Shown piece by piece: positions 50,792-58,392 of a stretch of 64,000 nucleotides of DNA. Positions within the stretch are counted from its first letter, which is position 1; each line of letters begins with the position of its first letter. This DNA is from an uncultured Actinomycetes bacterium (lineage in GTDB: Bacteria; Actinomycetota; Acidimicrobiia; Acidimicrobiales; RAAP-2), in the NCBI GenBank assembly GCA_903874965.1, contig CAIQUD010000004.1, forward strand, positions 1-64,000, read 5' to 3'. A model generated the notes under the pieces. The model was not told where the DNA came from. It worked only from the letters and a program-made list of their open reading frames with translations, and searched no databases. The translations under genes were made by a program, and so were the position numbers.

Positions 50792-52036
50792 TCACCCGAC
50801 TGCGGCGTCTCGACGCAGTTGCTCTACGAACGCGACCACACCCGCAGTCGTTGCCGTGCAGCGCGGGGAAGAAAAAATGTCGAAGGCATGCTGCGCGAAG
50901 GGCAGCTCCACATACACACATCGCGCCGTGGCCGTCGCGCGGTAGCGACGCACAAACTGGCGCGCCACCTCGACAGGAACGAGTGTGTCATTTCGGCCTT
51001 GGAGCACGAGAAATGGCGGAGCACTCGGTGTCATGCGGTGCAGTGGCGACGCCCCTTCAAATTTGGCGCGTTCATTTGCCAAGGTGGTCTTCATCACTTG
51101 CCGCTCAAGCAAATGCAACATGGCATCCCCATGGCGACCGGAACTCTCTTTGTCACCCGTCATCTCAAGGACGCCATAGATCGAGACACATCCCTGAACA
51201 GCAGTATCTTCGCTCTCGAATCCAGGCTGGAACTCTGGAGCTCCAGGCGTCAGCGCACAAAGCGAGGCAAGGTGCCCTCCTGCGGAACCTCCAGCGAGGA
51301 CGATCAGCGATGGGTCGCCACCGAAATCGGCAACGTGGTCCTTTGCCCAAGCAATAGCCCGTTTGCAATCGACGACATGTTCGGGCCACGTCGCTTTCGG
51401 GCTGAGCGAGTAGTTGACCGACAGGCAGAGCCAGCCTCTAGCCGCTAGTTCGAAGAGCATTGGTTTGGCCTGCTCTCGCTTGTCGCCAATGACCCAGGCT
51501 CCTCCGTGGATGTAGAGAAGCACTGGCCGGAGGGGACTGTTGGACTCAGCCTTTGAGAAGTACACATCGAGTCGGTGATGTTTGCGCCCATCACCGACGT
51601 AATCAATGTCCTTCACGACCTTGACGGTTCGAAGTGGCAGCGGCAGTGCCAGCGTTCGACGGACAAGGTTCCCATAGCGAGGCGCCAGATGACTCGGATC
51701 GAGTGGAATCGGTTCCGGAGTTGCCGACTGAAGGGCGTTCTTAACGGCCTGGGCTGACTGGTGCGCGATGACATAGAGACCGAGATCTCCAAGTACTGCA
51801 GCAGCCAGCAGCCCTGATCCAATAATGGCGAGTCCACCATGGATGCCAACGGTGAAGGCAACAATGAGCCATCCACCTGAGAGAACAAAGGCCAGTTGGA
51901 GCGAGAGTTCACTGGTCAACCATCCAATGGTGAACACGATGGAGGAGACCAAATCCGGCTTCGGGGGAAGGTAAGTCAGAATCGTTCCAAGGGCCGCTAG
52001 CAGGCCAACGATAAAGATCACGATTCCCATTGACAC
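50792..52036 (-). CDS. Membrane-associated alpha/beta hydrolase (lipase/esterase type)
   Basis: A 414-residue protein. The N-terminal ~100 residues have three or four transmembrane helices. The C-terminal hydrolase shows HGGAW (oxyanion), GGSAGG (nucleophile Ser), GRNDTLVPV (Asp) and FAQHAFD (His). The fold is that of BD-FAE/hormone-sensitive-lipase-like enzymes. It likely acts on esters in or near the membrane. Confidence 0.85.
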   Translation of the reverse strand: MSMGIVIFIVGLLAALGTILTYLPPKPDLVSSIVFTIGWLTSELSLQLAFVLSGGWLIVAFTVGIHGGLAIIGSGLLAAAVLGDLGLYVIAHQSAQAVKNALQSATPEPIPLDPSHLAPRYGNLVRRTLALPLPLRTVKVVKDIDYVGDGRKHHRLDVYFSKAESNSPLRPVLLYIHGGAWVIGDKREQAKPMLFELAARGWLCLSVNYSLSPKATWPEHVVDCKRAIAWAKDHVADFGGDPSLIVLAGGSAGGHLASLCALTPGAPEFQPGFESEDTAVQGCVSIYGVLEMTGDKESSGRHGDAMLHLLERQVMKTTLANERAKFEGASPLHRMTPSAPPFLVLQGRNDTLVPVEVARQFVRRYRATATARCVYVELPFAQHAFDIFSSPRCTATTAGVVAFVEQLRRDAAVG

Positions 52037-52045
52037 TTGCTCCTC

Positions 52046-53056
52046 TCAGCGTCCAAGCCTACGCACCGACGCAACCAACGATCCGAGGGTGGCGTCGTCG
52101 ACCTGATGAGGAATGAACAGCGACAGTCGATCGGCTAATCCGCCGAATCGAGCACATAAACGCTTCGCAACATCATCTGGCGTGCCAACGGTCGCAACTG
52201 CGGCCACGAGTTCATCTGGAACGAGTGCGATGAGACTCCCCCAGTCTCCTGCTCGAACCGCCATCCTGAGCTCGTCATGGAGTTCTCCAAGCCCTTCAGC
52301 GCGGAGGACTTCCGAATAGGCAGGTGTCGAGCCATAGAACCCAAGCAGTCCTCGAACCCCAAGATTGGCCGCTTCGAGGGACGTCTCGTCAGTTCCGACA
52401 CCAACAATGGTGCCGCAGACCATTTCAAACGGTCGACCTTCGGCTCGAAGGCGGCCGCGCTCAATCGCCGGAAGCGTGATGGATTCGAGGAGGCGCTGGC
52501 TGTGAAAGGGGAGAACAAGGAGCCCATCAGCGACCTCACCAGCCATCTCCGCCATCTTCGGCCCCTGTGCCCCGAGGAAGATCGGCGGAGGCGGGAGCTC
52601 CATGAGCGGTGGCGTGAACATGGGCGTCATGAGCTCATGGCGGTAGAACTTCCCCGAATACGAAAGGGGCGCTCCGGTTGACCACGTGGTCGTGATCGCT
52701 CGCACCGCTTCAACGACTTCACGCATTCGTTCGACGGGCTGCGACCAGGTGAGTCCAAATCGACGCTCAATGTGCGAGCGAACCTGCGGTGCGAGACCCA
52801 AACGGAACTTGCCTTCCGAAAGTCGCTGCAAGTCAAATGCCGCGTGGGCGAGATGGATTGGATTTCGTGGGAAGGCAATCGCCGCATTGGTCATCAGCGC
52901 GAGATCTGAAGAAATTCCCGCAGCAACAAGAGGGAAAAAGACGTCCGCCGGGCCCTCAGCAGTGAAGCATCCATCAGCTCCAAGTGCTTGAAGTGCCGAA
53001 GCACGTTCACCGACCGCCTCAAGCGGCGTACCCATGAGTGAAAGGTCGAGTTGCAC
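52046..53056 (-). CDS. LLM-class (F420-type) flavin-dependent oxidoreductase
   Basis: A 336-residue luciferase-like monooxygenase family protein. I use the GTG at 53056 (VQLDLSLMGTPLEAVG), which places the first beta strand at the N-terminus; the track's ORF adds 42 codons. Typical features: ALGADGCFTAEGPADVFFPLV, TNAAIAFPRNPIHLA, GPKMAEMAGEVADGLLV. Cofactor F420 or FMN is predicted by family. It is divergent from a second LLM gene. Confidence 0.85.
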   Translation of the reverse strand: MQLDLSLMGTPLEAVGERASALQALGADGCFTAEGPADVFFPLVAAGISSDLALMTNAAIAFPRNPIHLAHAAFDLQRLSEGKFRLGLAPQVRSHIERRFGLTWSQPVERMREVVEAVRAITTTWSTGAPLSYSGKFYRHELMTPMFTPPLMELPPPPIFLGAQGPKMAEMAGEVADGLLVLPFHSQRLLESITLPAIERGRLRAEGRPFEMVCGTIVGVGTDETSLEAANLGVRGLLGFYGSTPAYSEVLRAEGLGELHDELRMAVRAGDWGSLIALVPDELVAAVATVGTPDDVAKRLCARFGGLADRLSLFIPHQVDDATLGSLVASVRRLGR

Positions 53057-53141
53057 CGCCCCACTGTTGCACTTCGAGGAGAACTTGATGGCAAAGGCTC
53101 GCTTGTAGGGTGAGACGGAGAGGTCCGAAAGGAGACAGCGA

Positions 53142-54065
53142 ATGCCAGAGCCGGTTGCGAGTTCACCGTTTGACCAGCTCAAAGGGACCGTTGGTCTTTG
53201 GACCTTCGCTCACGAGTTTGTTGCACCACAAGCCGCTGGAGATTTTGCCAAGAAGATCGAAGATCTTGGCTATAGCTCGTTGTGGTTCCCTGAGCTCATT
53301 GGTCGTGAGGCATTCACCAGCGCCGCACTGTTGCTGGCGGGCACGTCATCACTCATTGTTGGCACCGGTATTGCCTCGATCTATGGCAGAGACGCACTCG
53401 CAACTGCCGCAGCTGGACGAACGCTCGCTTCAGTGAGCTCCAATCGATTCATCGCGGGTCTCGGAGTTAGCCACCGACCAACCGTTGAAGGATCGAGGGG
53501 GCACACCTACGAGCCACCGCTCGCGGCAATGGAGAACTATCTCGATGCCCTTGGCGCCGCAACGAGTTTCTCCGTTGAGGCAAAGGTCAAGCTGCCCGTC
53601 GTGCTCGCTGCCCTCGGTCCAAAGATGTTGACGCTTGCACGCGACAAGGCCGATGGTGCACTGCCCTATCTCGTCACCGAGGCCCACACCGCAAGCGCTC
53701 GAGCAACGCTTGGACCAAATGCCTTTCTCGCCGTTGAACAAGCGGTCGTCTTGAGCAATGACAAGGACGAAGTCAAGCGCCTTGCTCAAGAGCATCTCGG
53801 CATTTACACCGGTCTCGAGAACTATCGCAATAGTTGGAGGCGCCTTGGTTTCGGCGACGCTGACTTTGTTCGTGGAGGCAGTGAAGCGCTACAACAAGCT
53901 CTCGTTGCCTCCGGCGACGTCGAGCAGATCAGCGCCAAGGTCGATGCACATTTTGCTGCCGGTGCCGATCATGTCTGCCTTCAGGTCCTTGGGACTGGAA
54001 CGTCCGAACTCGCACCAATGGAGCAATGGAAGACGCTCAGTGAACTGACGAAGGCGAAGCGGTGA
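53142..54065 (+). CDS. LLM-class F420-type oxidoreductase
   Basis: A 307-residue LLM-family protein. Features: LWFPELIGREAFTSAALLLAGT, VGTGIASIYGRDALATAAAGRTLAS, VLAALGPKMLTLARDKADGAL. The GGAGACAGCGA RBS precedes the ATG. It overlaps the SRPBCC gene by 4 bp (GTGA), suggesting shared substrates. Confidence 0.88.
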   Translation: MPEPVASSPFDQLKGTVGLWTFAHEFVAPQAAGDFAKKIEDLGYSSLWFPELIGREAFTSAALLLAGTSSLIVGTGIASIYGRDALATAAAGRTLASVSSNRFIAGLGVSHRPTVEGSRGHTYEPPLAAMENYLDALGAATSFSVEAKVKLPVVLAALGPKMLTLARDKADGALPYLVTEAHTASARATLGPNAFLAVEQAVVLSNDKDEVKRLAQEHLGIYTGLENYRNSWRRLGFGDADFVRGGSEALQQALVASGDVEQISAKVDAHFAAGADHVCLQVLGTGTSELAPMEQWKTLSELTKAKR

Positions 54066-54583
54066 GCTCAATGACGAGACGATTCACTCGGATCAGAATT
54101 TCCCAGACGATTGAGGCACCCCTCGCGGTCGTTTGGGAAGAACTTCGACAAATCGACCGCCACGTGCTCTGGATGAAGGACGCCGTCTCAATCACCTTCA
54201 CCACCGACCAGCATGAAGGCGCCGGCACCGCGTTCATCTGCAAGACAAAGGTTGGACCATTTCGGACCAACGACAAGATGTGGATCACCGAGTGGATTGA
54301 GGGTCGACAGATTACGGTCCACCATCAGGGACTGATTACCGGCGCCGGACGCTTCGCACTTCGGGGAGAGCACGGACGACACTGTGTGCTGCGTTGGGAA
54401 GAGCGGCTTGAATTTCCCTGGTGGCTCGGCGGTCCGCTCGCAGGGATCGTGGCAAAGCCAATCCTGAAGCAACTTTGGATTCGAAATCTTGATCGGTTTG
54501 GCGAACTCATTCTCAGGGGAATGGAGCAATCTGCCCTCGACAAGCGTGGCGACGAGGATCCTCAGAATCCAGAAGGCGAGTAA
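54062..54583 (+). CDS. SRPBCC-family (START-like) protein
   Basis: A 173-residue SRPBCC protein (polyketide cyclase/dehydrase or START-like fold). SQTIEAPLAVVWEELRQIDRHVLWM begins the fold, ending in a long amphipathic C-terminal helix (WIRNLDRFGELILRGMEQS). It binds a hydrophobic ligand. Start GTG 54062 overlaps the LLM stop; ATG 54071 is the alternative. It overlaps the convergent coiled-coil gene by 22 bp. Confidence 0.8.
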   Translation: MSSMTRRFTRIRISQTIEAPLAVVWEELRQIDRHVLWMKDAVSITFTTDQHEGAGTAFICKTKVGPFRTNDKMWITEWIEGRQITVHHQGLITGAGRFALRGEHGRHCVLRWEERLEFPWWLGGPLAGIVAKPILKQLWIRNLDRFGELILRGMEQSALDKRGDEDPQNPEGE

Positions 54584-56457
54584 CGCTCCTCAGCGCCGTG
54601 TGACTCGGCGACTGGGGTCGCATCAAGTACGTGGTGACCAAGTGTGTCGGCAGTGTTCACCGTCAAGACAGCGCCTTCGGATGCCTCACCTAGTTCTACA
54701 AATGCCAGTGCTGCGGCGGCCTCTGCATCAGCAGCCTCCGCCAATGCTTTGATCTTCGCCGCTTCCTTTGAGGCCGCCTTCTTGGCCTTGGCCTTAGCCT
54801 TCTTCTTCGCTCGCTTCAGCTTGGCCTTGGCCTTCTTCTTGGCCTTCTTCTTCGCCTTGGCCTCCTCCTTGGCGCGATCCTTCGACGATCGCACAATGAC
54901 GACGAGGTGTTCCGGCTCTTCATCGCTGACTACGTCAGGAGCGATCGGCGCGACGTCAAAGGCCTCGAGAAGTTCATGCCAGGCTTCGTCATCTAGCTGC
55001 CGGACAAGCTCAGGGTCAATGGGCTCTTCGGCAAGATTCGCGCTCTCTTTCCAACGCCGGATGAGTTCACGAGCCTCAGTCAGCACGTTCTCGTTACCCT
55101 CTGTCAGCACTTCGAGAAGTGAGATGCATTCGGCGTAGGTGGCCTCCAAGATGCGATGCCGTTCGATCTGGGCTTCGGCATTCACCGAGGCAACTTGACC
55201 TTGAGCAGAGGTCAAAAGGAGCTGGCGTTCGGTGTCGGCTTCTTCCATGATTCGCGCGCACTCAACGCGTGCAGCTTCAACGAGGCCGCTACTCGCCTGC
55301 CTGGCGGCGTCAGTAATCGCCGAAGCCTCTTCTTCGGCTTCAGCGAGGACTTCAGCGGTGATTGGCTTCAAGCGCGTCAAGGCCTCTTGCAGCACTCGCT
55401 CGGCATCAGCTTCGGCCTCGAGGCGAACTTCGTCGGCGATCTTTCGAGCTGCTTCGAGCGCTGCTGCTTGCTCTTCTTCGCTTTCCGTGTTCGCGGAAGC
55501 GAGGACTCCCTCGGTGATGGTCCGTGCACGGAGCAGCGTCTCAATGCGCACTCGTTCCGCATCGGCTTCGGCTTCGGCCATGATTCGGTCGACGATCCTT
55601 GATGCCTCGGCCAACCGTTCCGCTGCTTCCTCCGCAGCCGCCTCCGTCAACTTTTCGGCTGCAAGTTCGGCTGCGGTTGCAAGGTGTTCAGCCGCAGTGC
55701 GTGCAGCAGACGTCAAGTCATCCGCTTCGTGCTTCGCAGCGGTTGCCACGGCAAGCGCCTCTCGCCGTGCGGTTGCTTCGATCGCCAACGCCTCAACTTG
55801 AGCCGAAGCAAGAACGAGCCCAATCGCAGTAGTCGTTTGCTCCACGACGTCTTCGTCCGCGACCTCTTCTGCGTCATCGGCCTGCATGACGTCATTGCCA
55901 TCAAGGAGTAAAGCCCCGGCAGGGGGCGTATTGGAAGCGTCATCAGTGAGCTGATCGATGGAAGTGATGCTTTCGACGTCGGGGGCGTCGTTTGGTGTCG
56001 CGCTGGTGTCGGAAACGGTCAGTGCTTGAACTTCATCGAATGCCGCTGATTCATCAACATCTGCGATGAGTTGGTCGAGACCGAGCGGACCGCTTGTCGC
56101 GACGCGTGCGTGCGAATGAAGGCGATTCTCGCGCTCAATCGCCCAACCTCGAAGTTCCACCATCCGTCGCGAATCCGCAGGTTCCCATTGATTCTTGATG
56201 ATCGCAACCATGAGTGCATCAAGGACTTCAGGATCAACTTCAGTCGACAACAACGGGCGGAGCTCTGCGCTGAACTCTGCGACGCCGCGCTCAGCAATGA
56301 TGTTGATCGCCGCTACTCGGTTTTTTGGATTGGGATCTCGAAGGGCGGAACGGACTCTTCCAGCTCCCTTTGACAGGTAAACGAGCCTCCAAAGCAGGAC
56401 GGCAACTATCAGCACCGCCGCACCGATGACTATCGCGTACTTGATCGTGTTCGACAT
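54562..56457 (-). CDS. Membrane-anchored HEAT-like/coiled-coil protein with Lys-Ala tail region
   Basis: A 631-residue protein with no recognised family. An N-terminal transmembrane helix (KYAIVIGAAVLIVAVLLWRL) precedes a HEAT-like repeat at about 33-90 (LRDPNPKNRVAAINIIAERG, VDPEVLDALMVAIIKN). An acidic linker follows, then an alanine/glutamate-rich coiled coil (about 215-465) with repeated EAEADAERV and AAEEAAERLAEAS heptads. Near the C-terminus (about 535-575) lies a run of alternating Lys and Ala (AKKKAKKKAKAKLKRAKKK). The overall plan resembles DivIVA- or polar-scaffold-like proteins or nucleoid/DNA-tethering proteins. Function is unknown. Confidence 0.75.
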   Translation of the reverse strand: MSNTIKYAIVIGAAVLIVAVLLWRLVYLSKGAGRVRSALRDPNPKNRVAAINIIAERGVAEFSAELRPLLSTEVDPEVLDALMVAIIKNQWEPADSRRMVELRGWAIERENRLHSHARVATSGPLGLDQLIADVDESAAFDEVQALTVSDTSATPNDAPDVESITSIDQLTDDASNTPPAGALLLDGNDVMQADDAEEVADEDVVEQTTTAIGLVLASAQVEALAIEATARREALAVATAAKHEADDLTSAARTAAEHLATAAELAAEKLTEAAAEEAAERLAEASRIVDRIMAEAEADAERVRIETLLRARTITEGVLASANTESEEEQAAALEAARKIADEVRLEAEADAERVLQEALTRLKPITAEVLAEAEEEASAITDAARQASSGLVEAARVECARIMEEADTERQLLLTSAQGQVASVNAEAQIERHRILEATYAECISLLEVLTEGNENVLTEARELIRRWKESANLAEEPIDPELVRQLDDEAWHELLEAFDVAPIAPDVVSDEEPEHLVVIVRSSKDRAKEEAKAKKKAKKKAKAKLKRAKKKAKAKAKKAASKEAAKIKALAEAADAEAAAALAFVELGEASEGAVLTVNTADTLGHHVLDATPVAESHGAEERYSPSGF

Positions 56458-56548
56458 GACCTGCCTCCGTGACCGACGTTCACGCGCAACTACACGCGGA
56501 GGACACCAAAATTTACCAGACGTCGATGGAAAATTCGCCCTTCTCCTC

Positions 56549-56554
56549 TACAGT
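56549..56554 (+). promoter_or_regulatory. Putative -10 box of the small coiled-coil gene
   Basis: TACAGT lies about 22 bases before the GTG at 56577, leaving room for the GGAGAGAGG RBS. Confidence 0.35.
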
Positions 56555-56576
56555 CTCGCTGGAGAGAGGTGTGGAC

Positions 56577-56738
56577 GTGAGTGAGCAAGCCAGTGAACGA
56601 GCACTTCAAGCAACCGTTGAGGCGTTGACGGCCGAAATTGCGGCGCTCAAATTGAAGGTGAAAGAGCTCACGGCGAGAAACGAAGCACTTTCACGTCAAG
56701 CGAATGACCAGCGATTCGAACGTCCTCCGCACTATTGA
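56577..56738 (+). CDS. Small coiled-coil protein
   Basis: A 53-residue protein from the GTG at 56577 (MSEQASERALQATVEAL), preceded by GAGAGG. The ORF track begins 36 codons earlier at another GTG with no RBS. It is a single amphipathic coiled coil (LTAEIAALKLKVKELTARNEALSRQ). It is divergent from the large coiled-coil gene and convergent with a GT2 gene, overlapping it by 7 bp. Small coiled coils like this often act with larger scaffold proteins; that is a suggestion only. Confidence 0.6.
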   Translation: MSEQASERALQATVEALTAEIAALKLKVKELTARNEALSRQANDQRFERPPHY

Positions 56739-58381
56739 TCGCGCCACCGAATTCGGTCGGCAATCATCTCGAGGGCTGAGGGAAACCAAGGGTCCACAAA
56801 GGTGTCGAAAAGTCCCCACTTCGCGATCATTCGAAACACATCATCTGGTGGAATAAGGGAACCTCTCGAACTGCTTTCGGCATGAATCATCCGAACCGAG
56901 GAGGCATAAACCGTCGATTTCCCAAGGACTGCGGCTCGAAGACACAGGTCAATGTCATTACCCACAACCGTCAGCGTCGTGTCCAGTCCACCAAGCTCGT
57001 CCCAGAGTTCCCGACTTAACAGCGTGCAGGCGCCCGTGACGGCCGAAACTTCCTTCGTGGCCTCGAGGTAGCCATCAGGGCGTGTGTAGTTCTGATCTCG
57101 GCGCAAGTGCTGCGGGTAGGGCGCAATGGCAATTCCCTCGTGTTGTGCGGTTCCGTCAGGATTCTCAAGCGCACAGCCGACAATGCCAACGTTCGTCAGA
57201 CACGCGATCGCGACCATTTGCTCAAGCCAGTCTGGCGTCGTAATGGTGACGTCGTTATTCAACGTGACCACGAAGGAAGCTGTCGTCGACGCAACCCCAC
57301 CGTTGACAATTCGCGAGTAGTTGAACGGTCCGGGAGCACGAACAACTTGATAGCCACATTCACTCAGAAATGAGAGGGTCGCTGGCTCGACCGAATCGTT
57401 GTCAACAATCACCACCTCGAAATTTGGATACGTGGATTGCTCAAGTGAGGAGAGGCACCGCTGCAAGAGGTCGAGTCGATCACGCGTAGGAATCACGACG
57501 GCAACCTTCGGAAGCTCACCATTGCTCGCAGCGACCCAGGAGATCGATCCACTCGGACCCACGGTCACGCTGCTTCTTAACCCAAGAGCATTGAGCGACT
57601 TCTCGGTCCACGCAACGTGCTCGGCGAGCGCGGCTGGGGTTCTCGGTGGAGCGATCGCCAAGTGACCAGCAGCCCGCTGCACGGTCCCACCGGCGTTGAG
57701 AATCTGCGCAGCGAGGTTGTGAAGCGCCATGGTTGGAAGATCTGCATCAAACCTTGCCCCCGCGCTCAGTGCGTCACGCTTGACACAGACAACCGGTCCA
57801 ACGGCATCCCAACTGAGCAGACCAACCGGTCCGATTTCCTTGGGTCGAAAGACGCCGAAGAGTCCTTCGTCACTCAGTTCAAGGTGATCGCCATACGTAA
57901 GGTCCGCGTTGGTGGCTTTGGCAACGTCGAGGAGCCTTGACGCTGCACCAGGGAGCAGCGAAACACCGTGAAGCACGAGAACAGCGTGGGTTTCACAGCG
58001 AGCCAGCTCTCTCTCAAGAGCGCTCCACGCTTCTCGTTCATCAGAGGCAGGGAGTTCAAGAACCAGAGGAACTGCAGCCTGCTCCGCCACCTCGATCACG
58101 CCACTTGTCGAGAAGTGATCAGGGAAGTTCTCGGCACTCGTTGGGACAATCGAAGTTGAACGAAGTCCCAGTCGTCTGAGCGAACGAAGGACTGGACCGA
58201 CGACAGAGGTGACGAGACGGAAGGAACGTGATCCCGGCCGGAGTCGCTTGAGCACTGCGCTTCGACTTCGTTCGCCTCGAGCTTCGGCAGTGACCTGCCA
58301 AATTTCCGCACGAAATGCGTCCCAGCGTTCGTGGGCTGCCTGCAGCGATGCCGCATTCACCTCATGGGGAGTCGCGACCAC
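56732..58381 (-). CDS. GT2 family glycosyltransferase
   Basis: A 549-residue protein starting at GTG. The GT2 domain begins at about residue 290 (KVAVVIPTRDRLDLLQRCLSSLEQSTYPNFEVVIVDND) with the DxD-like VTLNNDVTI motif. The N-terminal ~280 residues look like a degenerate second GT2 half (LDVAKATNADLTYGDHLEL). It likely builds surface rhamnan or other polysaccharide. Confidence 0.85.
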   Translation of the reverse strand: MVATPHEVNAASLQAAHERWDAFRAEIWQVTAEARGERSRSAVLKRLRPGSRSFRLVTSVVGPVLRSLRRLGLRSTSIVPTSAENFPDHFSTSGVIEVAEQAAVPLVLELPASDEREAWSALERELARCETHAVLVLHGVSLLPGAASRLLDVAKATNADLTYGDHLELSDEGLFGVFRPKEIGPVGLLSWDAVGPVVCVKRDALSAGARFDADLPTMALHNLAAQILNAGGTVQRAAGHLAIAPPRTPAALAEHVAWTEKSLNALGLRSSVTVGPSGSISWVAASNGELPKVAVVIPTRDRLDLLQRCLSSLEQSTYPNFEVVIVDNDSVEPATLSFLSECGYQVVRAPGPFNYSRIVNGGVASTTASFVVTLNNDVTITTPDWLEQMVAIACLTNVGIVGCALENPDGTAQHEGIAIAPYPQHLRRDQNYTRPDGYLEATKEVSAVTGACTLLSRELWDELGGLDTTLTVVGNDIDLCLRAAVLGKSTVYASSVRMIHAESSSRGSLIPPDDVFRMIAKWGLFDTFVDPWFPSALEMIADRIRWRDQ

Positions 58382-58392
58382 GGTGGGCTTTG

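Noticed and set aside
50459-51448. 329-residue plus-strand ORF
   Set aside because: Crosses the 3' end of the decarboxylase-like gene and runs antisense to the alpha/beta hydrolase, both of which have intact motifs.
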